The translations under genes and the position numbers were made by a program. Below, piece by piece: positions 19,577 to 27,751 of a DNA stretch of 64,000 bases (position 1 is its first letter; each line of letters begins with the position of its first letter). The notes under the pieces were generated by a model. The model searched no databases. It had not been told where the DNA came from and was given only the letters and a program-made list of their open reading frames with translations. This stretch comes from an uncultured Pseudomonadales bacterium (GTDB lineage: Bacteria > Pseudomonadota > Gammaproteobacteria > Pseudomonadales > Pseudohongiellaceae), in assembly GCA_949372635.1 (NCBI GenBank), contig CASIAB010000007.1:310001-374000 (forward strand), given 5' to 3'.

Positions 19577-20350
19577 TCATTCGCCATCCGGATTTTTCGT
19601 AAGCATTGAGGCGCTGCTATCCCGAATACGAACGATGACGCGGCGGTCGAAGAAATCAGATTCCAAATTCTGTGCGGAGTGCAAAGGTTTTGTATCGCCG
19701 TGGGAGATTGTCTTAATAGAAGAGTTTTTAATGCCCGCACTATTTAAAAATTGTTTCACCGAATTAGAGCGCGCTTGTGAAAGTTTAAGATTCAATTTTG
19801 GATTGCCGTTTCTATCTGCATAGCCGGTGATCTCGACATTGGCAGTTGGCATCTGTTTAGCGATATTGATTAGGCTCGCTAGCTGTTCTTCGTAGTGAGT
19901 TTCTATAGCGCTGGAGCCGCTGCGGAAATTTAGAGAAAGTACCGTATTGTCGCAGCAGGCGGCTGTTAGTAATTGAATATTGGCAGGATAAGTTCGAATG
20001 CGGTTGAGTGACATTTTTTCTAGACGCTGCACGGCCAACTGACGTTTAGCTTCTATAGCCTGGCTTTCCTCCTGCAGCGTGGCTAAACGCACCTGACTTT
20101 GATAGAGGTTTGCCTTAAGCTCACCAACCTCTGACTTGGCACGCCATCCTTCGCCGAACAAAGCACCAAATGCTGCGCCAACAATGAAGCCCTGGGGGCC
20201 GCCCGCGAGGCCACCGAGAATTGCACCGCTAATTGCTCCAGCGTTTTCTTCTTTCGATGCTGTGTCCTGATAATCTGTATGTTGGGAATCACCAGCCGCG
20301 GTGGCTGAAGCTACTGTAAATATGAGTGCGAGAGAGATTTCCTTAATCAT
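19577..20350 (-). CDS. pdsO: OmpA-like protein of the proteobacterial dedicated sortase system (PdsO-like)
   Basis: A 257-residue exported protein: signal peptide to about residue 19, a glycine-zipper segment (AISGAILGGLAGGPQG, GAAFGALFGEG) that may insert in a membrane, a short coiled coil (residues about 80-115), and a C-terminal OmpA peptidoglycan-binding domain (EITGYADRNGNPKLNLKLSQARSNSV). This order resembles PdsO, the OmpA-like partner of marine class GN sortases. The identification is strengthened by the divergent PdsR/PdsS-like two-component pair next to it. No sortase gene is nearby. Confidence 0.72.
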   Translation of the reverse strand: MIKEISLALIFTVASATAAGDSQHTDYQDTASKEENAGAISGAILGGLAGGPQGFIVGAAFGALFGEGWRAKSEVGELKANLYQSQVRLATLQEESQAIEAKRQLAVQRLEKMSLNRIRTYPANIQLLTAACCDNTVLSLNFRSGSSAIETHYEEQLASLINIAKQMPTANVEITGYADRNGNPKLNLKLSQARSNSVKQFLNSAGIKNSSIKTISHGDTKPLHSAQNLESDFFDRRVIVRIRDSSASMLTKNPDGE

Positions 20351-20640
20351 TTCGATAATCCTGTGTTTAGGTGGAACAAATATTGGGTTAATGAAGTCTA
20401 AGATTCTATGTATATGGTTTTGGAACGTCCTGCGGCTCTAGCCAAATGGGCGCCAATGAAGGTATTAAACAGAACAGTTGTAGCCACCGTAGGCGCGGAA
20501 AAAGGCCATGTAGTGATTAAATATGGCAGAATTAAGGCAATCAGCTCAGAGGTAGAATTGTTGCTCTGTTTAATTAGACAATTCCGGTATAGTCGCCCTA
20601 AATTCATTACCTACAATGACTTACAGATATTGAGAGCGAA

Positions 20641-21348
20641 ATGAGTAGACGTATAGCTATCGTCGAGGACGAGGCGGCAATTCGAGAGAACTATGCAGAT
20701 GTGCTGCGCAAGCAGGGCTACGAGGTACAAACCTTCGCGAATCGTAAAGATGCGATGTCTGCATTTGATATTCGCCTTCCAAGCCTAGCGCTAATCGATA
20801 TCGGTCTCGAGAACGAGATAGATGGCGGTTTCACTTTATGTCAGGCGCTTAGATCTCTCTCAGAAACATTGCCGATTATTTTTCTTACGGCGCGAGATAA
20901 TGATTTTGATACGGTTAGTGGGCTCCGAATGGGCGCGGACGACTATCTAACAAAGGATATTAGTCTGCCGCACCTAACTGCTAGAATTGCCGCTCTGTTT
21001 CGTCGCCTAGATGTCATCGATCATCCCCCTTCGCCGGAAAGTTTATTGAATAGAGGAAAGCTTTTGCTGGATATTAGCCGTCTTACTATTCAGTGGGACG
21101 GGAAGCCAGTTGCACTTACGGTAACAGAGTTCTGGATGGTTCATGCATTAGCCAAATTCCCAGGTCATGTGAAAAGTCGCCAAGTACTAATGCAAGAATC
21201 AAAAATATTCGTTGATGGCAGCACGATTACATCGCACGTAAAAAGAATTCGAAAAAAATTCATGCTGACTGATGAAGAGTTCGACTGCATCGAGACTGTC
21301 TATGGGATGGGTTATCGCTGGAACATCACGCCCGAAGCGGCAGCTTAA
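20641..21348 (+). CDS. pdsR: OmpR-family response regulator (PdsR-like)
   Basis: A 235-residue regulator with a receiver domain (acidic pocket VEDE near residue 10, phospho-acceptor Asp53 in LALIDIGL, Lys105 in LTKDISLPHL) and a C-terminal winged helix (SRLTIQWDGKPVALTVTEFWMVHALA, IFVDGSTITSHVKRIRKKF). It resembles the response regulator of the proteobacterial dedicated sortase system. It is followed after 6 bp by its kinase, and diverges from pdsO, which it may control. The 290 bp gap to pdsO should hold both promoters. Confidence 0.8.
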   Translation: MSRRIAIVEDEAAIRENYADVLRKQGYEVQTFANRKDAMSAFDIRLPSLALIDIGLENEIDGGFTLCQALRSLSETLPIIFLTARDNDFDTVSGLRMGADDYLTKDISLPHLTARIAALFRRLDVIDHPPSPESLLNRGKLLLDISRLTIQWDGKPVALTVTEFWMVHALAKFPGHVKSRQVLMQESKIFVDGSTITSHVKRIRKKFMLTDEEFDCIETVYGMGYRWNITPEAAA

Positions 21349-21354
21349 TAAATT

Positions 21355-23538
21355 ATGAATCTTTCATTCAGAAACCCATTTGGAATTCGATTCAAGCTAG
21401 TATTTCTTTCCAGCTTTTTGTTGGTCATACCTTGGCTTGGCTACCAATATATTCTTGAGATGGAACAAGTTCTCAGGCGTGGGCAGGAACAAATTGTTCT
21501 CGGCACTGCACAAGCTTTAGCAACTGCATTGAATGAACGTCCTGAACTCTTCGACGAGGGAAGCTATTCACCGGCGAGGCGTAGCGAGGATCTTTACGTC
21601 TATCCGATTTTCTCCGCGCTCGCACTGAATGATGGTTCGCTGACTGATTGGGACGAATACCAGAAATATGAAGTTAAGTTCGATAATAAGGATCAGCTAC
21701 GCACCCAGTTGACTCCGCCTCGCTACTACAGTCAAGAAGAAACCCTAAGTTTTCGTAACATGGTGGGAGAGCATAATGGTTCGCTTTATGCTTATTTTAA
21801 AGTTGTAGATGATGAAATTGTCTATCGTAGTCGCGATGCTCTTAGCGTGCATCGTAGCGACTTCTTAGAAATTACGATGCCTTCGAAAGAAGGAAATGAG
21901 ATTAATCGTTACGTCATAGCTCCTTATGAACCAGAGTTTCTCTATCCGTTTCAGGTCGCAGATGGCTATAGCAATCCGGTTCATGAAGAAAGGATCAGTG
22001 GACAGTGGTACGAATCTAATGAGGGCTATGAAATCGAGCTACAGATCCCCATGGACATGTTGGGAGATCGACTTGGCTTCGCGATCTTTGATGTGGATGA
22101 TGAGAGCAATCGCTACGTGAAAACTGCAGTGGCCACCTATCAGGTGGCTGATGCCGATCGGCTTGGATCCCTGCGTCTACCCACGCCTGAGATCGATAGG
22201 ATCGTAGCTGGAATGGGGCACAACAACTCGCGCATTCAGGTTGTCGATAGAAATGGCAGAGTACTTCAATCGGTGGGTGATATTCAGTCAGCAACTGGGC
22301 TATTGCTAAGCACGGCACCTGACGAGGCTCCCATTAATAAATATTGGCTCTATATGCAGAATAAGATTTTGAACCCGCTCTATTATCAATTTTTAACTAA
22401 ACCTAGTAACAATTTTATTGATGAGCTGTATTCAGATGTAACACGGGAGGGAGCACATATTAATGCGGCGCTTGAGGGTCGGGCGACGACGCAGTTTCGT
22501 GTACTCGCGGATTCCAACACGCGCCTCCTAGAGGCGGCGCATCCAATACTGGCTAACGGTGAGATCATGGGTGCGGTGGTGGTCGATCAAAATATGAATG
22601 GCCTCAGAACATTCCGAAACCAAGCAATGGAGATGCTGTTCAATACCATGCTCGCGGTGATGCTGATCGTAACGCTCGGGCTATTCTTCTCCGCATCGAG
22701 AATCTCTTCGCGCATACGGTCATTGAGAAATCAGGCTGAAGGCATCATCGGCGAGACAGGCAGGATACAGAATACAATCGTCGCGACCCGAAATTCCGAT
22801 GAAATCGGCGATTTGTCGCGCAGCTTTTCGACTATAGTTGAGCGGTTAACTCAATACACTGACTATCTTGAGAATATGTCTTCCCGATTGTCTCATGAAC
22901 TACGTACGCCAGTAACCGTGGTGCGCTCCTCTCTCGAGAACCTTGGTCTTACTGCGCCTAACCACGAGTCGGCGGTCTATATTGAGCGCGCTGAAGAAGG
23001 CATTAGGCGTCTCAACCTAATTCTCACTAACATGAGCGAGGCGACAAGGTTGGAGCAGATGCTGCAAACATCTGAGAAGGAGAAGATAGAGTTAAGTAAG
23101 GTACTTCCCGGATGCGTGGAGGGATACAAGCTCGCCTATCCCGAAACTCGATTCGAGCTCGATATTAGCCCGCAGGAAATCTTTATTGACGGCGTGCCAG
23201 AATACATAGCACAATTGTTAGACAAGCTAATCGCTAATGCCGTTGATTTCTCTTACGAGGGCCAGTCGATCACAATATGCAGTCGCGCACTGCGTGATCA
23301 CGCAATAATCAAGGTATCTAACGCAGGACCGTATCTGCCAGAAGAAATGAAGGACAGACTCTTTGAGTCGATGATCTCCGTGCGACCACAAGAGAAACAA
23401 GATCAGCCGCATTTGGGGATGGGTTTGCATATCGCTAGGCTAATTACCGAATTTCATGGCGGGCAAATTCGCGCAGAAAATAGACAGGACAGGGAAGGCG
23501 TAGCAATAACGGTTGTTATTCCACTGTTCTATCGCTGA
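21355..23538 (+). CDS. pdsS: Membrane sensor histidine kinase (PdsS-like)
   Basis: A 727-residue kinase. A transmembrane helix near residues 15-33 is followed by about 390 residues of periplasmic sensor with a carbohydrate-binding-like beta-sandwich (GSLYAYFKVVDDEIVYRS, YEIELQIPMDMLGDRLGFAIFDVDDE). A second helix near residues 422-445 leads to HAMP, then HisKA with the phospho-acceptor His514 in RLSHELRTPV, the ATPase N-box around Asn628 and the G-box LGMGLHIARL. The layout fits the kinase of the dedicated sortase system. Signal sensed is unknown. Confidence 0.8.
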   Translation: MNLSFRNPFGIRFKLVFLSSFLLVIPWLGYQYILEMEQVLRRGQEQIVLGTAQALATALNERPELFDEGSYSPARRSEDLYVYPIFSALALNDGSLTDWDEYQKYEVKFDNKDQLRTQLTPPRYYSQEETLSFRNMVGEHNGSLYAYFKVVDDEIVYRSRDALSVHRSDFLEITMPSKEGNEINRYVIAPYEPEFLYPFQVADGYSNPVHEERISGQWYESNEGYEIELQIPMDMLGDRLGFAIFDVDDESNRYVKTAVATYQVADADRLGSLRLPTPEIDRIVAGMGHNNSRIQVVDRNGRVLQSVGDIQSATGLLLSTAPDEAPINKYWLYMQNKILNPLYYQFLTKPSNNFIDELYSDVTREGAHINAALEGRATTQFRVLADSNTRLLEAAHPILANGEIMGAVVVDQNMNGLRTFRNQAMEMLFNTMLAVMLIVTLGLFFSASRISSRIRSLRNQAEGIIGETGRIQNTIVATRNSDEIGDLSRSFSTIVERLTQYTDYLENMSSRLSHELRTPVTVVRSSLENLGLTAPNHESAVYIERAEEGIRRLNLILTNMSEATRLEQMLQTSEKEKIELSKVLPGCVEGYKLAYPETRFELDISPQEIFIDGVPEYIAQLLDKLIANAVDFSYEGQSITICSRALRDHAIIKVSNAGPYLPEEMKDRLFESMISVRPQEKQDQPHLGMGLHIARLITEFHGGQIRAENRQDREGVAITVVIPLFYR

Positions 23539-23594
23539 CTTCTAGCAGCTGATTGCTCTGTTGTAACTTTGAAGAGTTACTGCGAGCAGCTTTT

Positions 23595-24158
23595 CTATTC
23601 TCCGGTGTAGTATTTTTTCGCATTTTCTTTAACAACCGGAGAATCGGTTGACCAGGCATGGCAGGTATTTAATACAACTGGCCGCTTGTCACTAGCGCCG
23701 ACATCGGAACCTGCCTTGTTTTTCTTGTGCCTGAGTAGTGGCCAGATTGTTTGCATTGCAACTGTTGCCATTGGAAACAGTAGTTCGGTCAGATGCGTGC
23801 AGCCATTTACTCCGCCTACCTTCATTCGTATAGCCTTGCGCCATCCCGCTCCCATCTTTATGCCTATAATTGACTCGTAGGCAGAGGTAATACTAGGACA
23901 CATCGCGAATGGACTGTGTTCAGTCACTGCTACGACATCTTGAATCACAAAATTGTCGTCTATGGTCACCCTGAGCAGCATTTCATGCAGCGGCTCACCT
24001 ATGGGGACTTCTCCTCTCCAGTCATTGTTGAACTGATAAGTCTTCTTATCGGTCATGTGTGCTTCGATGTCCCAAAGTCCATCTTCACGCTCGTAACCTC
24101 GATAGTCAATGGCGCGTGTATGTAGGTGTTTTCGGGCGATAGGTTCTGGCAATGGCAT
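23595..24158 (-). CDS. DUF2889 domain protein
   Basis: A 187-residue cytosolic protein of the DUF2889 family, recognised by RKHLHTRAIDYRGYEREDG near the N-terminus, EPLHEMLLRVTIDDNFVIQDV in the middle and GGVNGCTHLTELLFPMATVA near residue 120. The GCTHL motif with clustered Cys and His suggests a metal or catalytic role but none is established. It converges with the kinase gene. The family often occurs beside catabolic genes; no such partner is seen here. Confidence 0.85.
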   Translation of the reverse strand: MPLPEPIARKHLHTRAIDYRGYEREDGLWDIEAHMTDKKTYQFNNDWRGEVPIGEPLHEMLLRVTIDDNFVIQDVVAVTEHSPFAMCPSITSAYESIIGIKMGAGWRKAIRMKVGGVNGCTHLTELLFPMATVAMQTIWPLLRHKKNKAGSDVGASDKRPVVLNTCHAWSTDSPVVKENAKKYYTGE

Positions 24159-24336
24159 AACAGGGCCTTGGTTCTTTAGCGGAAATAGTAGTTCGCAATT
24201 AATGATTTCAGACTAGTTGCGGTGGTTCGTGACCGACTGTTTACAAAGTAACAGTATAACTCAAGACGGAATTTTTGTGTGCCCTGCTCCGTCATTTGGG
24301 GCATAATACTCGAATAGATTATTAAGGAGATACAAA

Positions 24337-24618
24337 ATGACTACAGCAAGTGCACGCCACATCCTTGTAGAGACAGAAGATGAATGTAACGCATTGAAAG
24401 ATAGAATAAATGCGGGTGAAGATTTCGCAGATGTAGCGAAAGAACATTCCAGCTGTCCCTCGAAAGCACAGGGCGGCGACCTTGGCCAATTTGGCCCAGG
24501 AATGATGGTAAAAGAATTCGATGAAGTTGTGTTTAGCGCTCCAGTGAGTTCTTTGCAGGGGCCTGTGAAAACGCAATTCGGTTATCATCTCTTGGAAGTA
24601 ACCAGTCGCGAAGACTAA
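24337..24618 (+). CDS. ppiC: Parvulin-type peptidyl-prolyl cis-trans isomerase
   Basis: A 93-residue single-domain rotamase without a signal peptide, so cytosolic like E. coli PpiC. Motifs: SARHILVETEDECNALKDRI, GEDFADVAKEHSSCPSKAQGGDLGQF with the active-site Cys/Asp region, and GPVKTQFGYHLLEV. A clear AAGGAG ribosome site precedes the ATG by about 8 bp. The gene stands alone. Confidence 0.94.
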   Translation: MTTASARHILVETEDECNALKDRINAGEDFADVAKEHSSCPSKAQGGDLGQFGPGMMVKEFDEVVFSAPVSSLQGPVKTQFGYHLLEVTSRED

Positions 24619-24732
24619 ATTTTTGCAAATCCTATCTATGGCATTCTTCAAAATAGAAATCGATACAAGGAGTGGTTTAGCTTTTGAGACAGTGATCTTT
24701 ATTAAGTAATCTAAGCTTGGGCTGCCGATCTA

Positions 24733-25383
24733 ATGACTCAAAAACCTAATCAAGATTCAAAAAAATTTGATGACAAGGATGTGGAAATAATTTTCAGATC
24801 TCTTGAGCACGATGGCTTTCTGCGAATCGAGCATCTTCAACTTCGTCATCGCCTTTTCTCAGGTGAATGGAGCGAAGTCTTCAAGAGAGAGCTGCATTTA
24901 AAAGATCCAGCTGTTGGCGTACTTTTGTTCGACCCAGATCAAGACGCGCTGCTACTTGTGCGGCAGTTTAGGGTTGGTATGTTCATTGACGCTTCACGGC
25001 ATGGTGATCAAGTCTTGGGATGGCCATTAGAAATAGTAGCAGGGATGGTGGATAACGCAGAGGAATACGAGGAAGTTGCTCTCAGGGAGTCCAAAGAAGA
25101 GTCGAACTGCGTGCCAACCGACCTCATCAAGATTTGCGAATATTATAATAGCCCCGGTATTAGCAATGAGAAGACTATTCTCTTCTGCGGGCGCATCGAC
25201 AGCAGGAATGCAGGCGGGGTCTACGGGTTGGCCGAGGAGCATGAAGACATCGAAGTGCGGGTGCTGACTTACACTGATGCCATGGCTTTTATCGACACTG
25301 GAGAGATCAATAACGCCATGACTATTATTGCCCTGCAATGGTTGCAGTTGCACCGCGAAGAGCTCCTCAACAGCTGGAATTAG
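24733..25383 (+). CDS. nudF: ADP-ribose pyrophosphatase (Nudix hydrolase)
   Basis: A 216-residue Nudix enzyme that cleaves ADP-ribose to AMP and ribose-5-phosphate. The Nudix box runs from GMVDNAEEYEEV to RESKEESN at residues about 100-122: the catalytic REx2EE is intact, but the usual final glycine is asparagine. EIVAGMVD and YYNSPGISNEKTILFCGR are typical of the ADPRase branch. It heads the nudF-yqiB-cpdA-yqiA-parE order known from E. coli and Pseudomonas. Confidence 0.9.
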   Translation: MTQKPNQDSKKFDDKDVEIIFRSLEHDGFLRIEHLQLRHRLFSGEWSEVFKRELHLKDPAVGVLLFDPDQDALLLVRQFRVGMFIDASRHGDQVLGWPLEIVAGMVDNAEEYEEVALRESKEESNCVPTDLIKICEYYNSPGISNEKTILFCGRIDSRNAGGVYGLAEEHEDIEVRVLTYTDAMAFIDTGEINNAMTIIALQWLQLHREELLNSWN

Positions 25384-25446
25384 GGCCTAGAGAGCGCCAA
25401 TCTTGGCGTATCACGCCTACGCACCTCTTATTTGTACAAATGTTGA

Positions 25447-25578
25447 CTACTTCCAAGGGTTAGCGGGATCAATTGGCTCGCAATAAGGACTTAAAACGTT
25501 ACAATTAGGCATTCTTACGGAGATGGTCAAGTCAAAAGGCCACTGCCCGAAAATAATTAAGACTCCAACGAATTTCAA
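25447..25578 (-). CDS. Possible 43-residue membrane-anchored small protein
   Basis: In the gap between nudF and yqiB, the minus strand reads as one hydrophobic helix (LKFVGVLIIFGQWPFDL) followed by a polar tail with two cysteines (MPNCNVLSPYCEPIDPANPW). The composition looks protein-like rather than random, but the only start is TTG at 25578 and no ribosome site is obvious. It is antiparallel to its neighbours. It could be a real small protein, a remnant or chance; I do not recognise a family. Confidence 0.25.
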   Translation of the reverse strand: MKFVGVLIIFGQWPFDLTISVRMPNCNVLSPYCEPIDPANPWK

Positions 25579-25631
25579 TAGAAAGATCGGGGATTCGCTT
25601 GTTGTGAATCTGATCTCAGCTCTGAGAAAAC

Positions 25632-26192
25632 ATGGCAAAAAGTAGCTACAGTATAGATCTGATTAAGCAGATGGCAGAATGTGACGCTAACTATATTCGT
25701 TTGCTTAAGCTAGTACCCTATTTACAGGCCTATCGTGACAAGTCTTTTGTGGAGATGGCGATGCTCAATAACACAGGTCGTGAAAAAGACATTATTGGGC
25801 AATTAAAAAATAGTGATGAACCCGAAAAACTTTTGGAAGGTTTATTTGTTGAATTCCGCATCGCGGACGAGACAAGTTTTGGAAGTAGGGTTACGGTTGA
25901 GATTGAAATTGTCGAGGCGTTCAAATACACCACAACTTTAGAAATCAGGCAGAAGCCTGTTCTCGAAAAATGGATGACAAATCCTTCGATGTTGGTTCGC
26001 GTTTATCATGATGCGAACACTGCTGAAGTTATATCCTACCAGGGGCACAGGAACTTACAGCCGAGGTATGAGCAGCCCAATGCAAAGATGTACCATTCAG
26101 ATGAGAAGATGCAAGTGAATATGTTCCTTGGTGAATGGCTAACCCATAGCCTTAAAGTGGGAAGAAGCACTGAATTGGTAAGTGCCACTTAA
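25632..26192 (+). CDS. yqiB: DUF1249 family protein (YqiB)
   Basis: A 186-residue protein of unknown function in the DUF1249 family. Typical segments are CDANYIRLLKLVPYLQAYRD near residue 18, LEIRQKPVLEKWMTNPSMLVRVYHDANTAEVI split around residue 120, and NMFLGEWLTHSLKVG near the C-terminus. It keeps its family context exactly: after nudF and 16 bp before cpdA. It is slightly longer than E. coli YqiB at both ends. Confidence 0.9.
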   Translation: MAKSSYSIDLIKQMAECDANYIRLLKLVPYLQAYRDKSFVEMAMLNNTGREKDIIGQLKNSDEPEKLLEGLFVEFRIADETSFGSRVTVEIEIVEAFKYTTTLEIRQKPVLEKWMTNPSMLVRVYHDANTAEVISYQGHRNLQPRYEQPNAKMYHSDEKMQVNMFLGEWLTHSLKVGRSTELVSAT

Positions 26193-26208
26193 AACCTTAT
26201 AATCATCA

Positions 26209-27036
26209 ATGGCATTCATGACTTCATTGATCACACAGAATCCGATCAAGATTACTCAGATCACTGATACTCATCTGTATGGTAAGCCTTCTGGCACCCT
26301 ATTGAAGATGAATACCAGTGAGACGCTGGGTCATGTATTGGAATTGGTGATGGCGAACGAGAATGAGATTGATCTCGTGTTGGCTACTGGGGATATCGCA
26401 CAAGACGCATCCGACGAGGCCTACGCTAACTTTCTTGAAATTATTGCCACATTGAAATCGCCTTTCAGGTGGATCCCTGGAAATCATGACAATGCTGTTG
26501 TCATGGACAGACTTGCAGAGGGAACCGGGGCCAGCGAAAAGACCGCACAGCTAAATAACTGGCTTATCATCTTGCTTGACACCAGCATCTTGGGCCAGGT
26601 ACACGGAAAGCTTGCGAAGAAAGAGATTAATTTTCTGACCAGCGTTTTGCGTGCTGCAGAGAGGGATGACACTATTGAACACTGTCTGATAACTATGCAT
26701 CACAATCCGGTACCGGGGAATTCGGCATGGATGAAAGATATTGGTTTGGAGAATGGTGAGAAGTTTTTTGAAGCCATCAAGATATCGAAGAAGGTAAGAT
26801 GTGTGCTTTATGGTCATATCCATCAAGAACTGGATTTTGAGCACGGGGGTATTCGCTGTTTATGTACTCCCTCAACCTGCATCCAGTTCAAACCGAAAGT
26901 CATCAACTTTTCTTTAGACATGGTCAATCCGGGATATAGATCATTACAACTATTTGCCGACGGAAGTATCAAATCAGAAGTTAGAAGAGTATCCGGCGAG
27001 ACCTTCGAAGCAGACTACAATAGCCTCGGCTACTAA
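26209..27036 (+). CDS. cpdA: 3',5'-cyclic AMP phosphodiesterase CpdA
   Basis: Metallophosphoesterase of 275 residues that hydrolyses cAMP. Metal-binding motifs in order: QITDTHLYG (D-x-H), LATGDIAQD, PGNHDN, MHHNPVPG and LYGHIHQE. A second in-frame ATG three codons on (26218) could be the start. It lies 16 bp after yqiB and 24 bp before yqiA, in the conserved parE-linked operon. Class III-type cAMP production is not shown in this window, although a degenerate cyclase-like protein is at 35548-36999. Confidence 0.92.
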   Translation: MAFMTSLITQNPIKITQITDTHLYGKPSGTLLKMNTSETLGHVLELVMANENEIDLVLATGDIAQDASDEAYANFLEIIATLKSPFRWIPGNHDNAVVMDRLAEGTGASEKTAQLNNWLIILLDTSILGQVHGKLAKKEINFLTSVLRAAERDDTIEHCLITMHHNPVPGNSAWMKDIGLENGEKFFEAIKISKKVRCVLYGHIHQELDFEHGGIRCLCTPSTCIQFKPKVINFSLDMVNPGYRSLQLFADGSIKSEVRRVSGETFEADYNSLGY

Positions 27037-27060
27037 CGCTTTACAGAGAATTAATACATA

Positions 27061-27663
27061 TTGCTTGTTCAACCCCATGTTCTATATCTGCACGGCTTTT
27101 TGAGCTCTGTTCAGTCACTCAAGGCGCAGCAGGCGTTGGCCTATTGCTCGGAGATTGGCCTAAGGGAAAATATAACGATTCCCCAAATGAACCATGGGCC
27201 AGCTGAGACCATTGCTCAGCTACACGCACTAATAGACGAGAATGACGCAGATAATCTAGCGCTAATGGGCAGTTCACTTGGCGGATATTATGCCACTTAT
27301 CTTTCGGAGTTCTATCAGGCTCCGGCTGTATTGATCAATCCAGCGGTAAGGCCCTATGAACTATGGGAATCTCGCTTAGGTGAGAATAGAAATTATCACT
27401 CAGGCGAGATTCATGTCGTCACTAGAGAACATATAGAAGAGCTTAGGCAGATCGATGTTCCTGTGCTTTCAAAGCCGAAAAATTTTAAAGTCTTCTTGCA
27501 GACATCAGACGAGACACTGGACTATCGGCAGGCGCTTGAAAAGTTTGGAGCAGGCCAATGTGTAGTGCATGAGAATGGTAGTCATAGCTATGATGACTTC
27601 GAGCATGAATTGCCTGACATGTTTGATTTCTTCTTATCAAGAATTGGCCAAGATAAGCGATAA
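27061..27663 (+). CDS. yqiA: Esterase YqiA
   Basis: A small alpha/beta hydrolase of 200 residues. HGFLSSVQSLKAQQ gives the oxyanion loop, MGSSLGGYYATYL the nucleophile serine near residue 77, and GSHSYDDFE the catalytic histidine. It hydrolyses palmitoyl-CoA and p-nitrophenyl esters in E. coli. The start must be TTG at 27061: an in-frame stop lies 7 bp upstream and no ATG is suitably placed. A rare start may keep its level low. It sits between cpdA and parE as in E. coli. Confidence 0.9.
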   Translation: MLVQPHVLYLHGFLSSVQSLKAQQALAYCSEIGLRENITIPQMNHGPAETIAQLHALIDENDADNLALMGSSLGGYYATYLSEFYQAPAVLINPAVRPYELWESRLGENRNYHSGEIHVVTREHIEELRQIDVPVLSKPKNFKVFLQTSDETLDYRQALEKFGAGQCVVHENGSHSYDDFEHELPDMFDFFLSRIGQDKR

Positions 27664-27751
27664 ATTACTATTGGGTCACAGAAAAATTCAAGGCTTCCAA
27701 ATACCTTCTAGCCGGCAGCAATCGAAGCCAATACGCAATGAGAATTAGTTC

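Noticed and set aside
20408..20644. 78-codon plus-strand frame ending with an ATGA overlap onto pdsR, and a 69-codon minus-strand frame over the same bases
   Set aside because: It lies in the divergent pdsO/pdsR promoter region, has no recognisable family and no ribosome site. The overlap with the pdsR ATG is likely chance.
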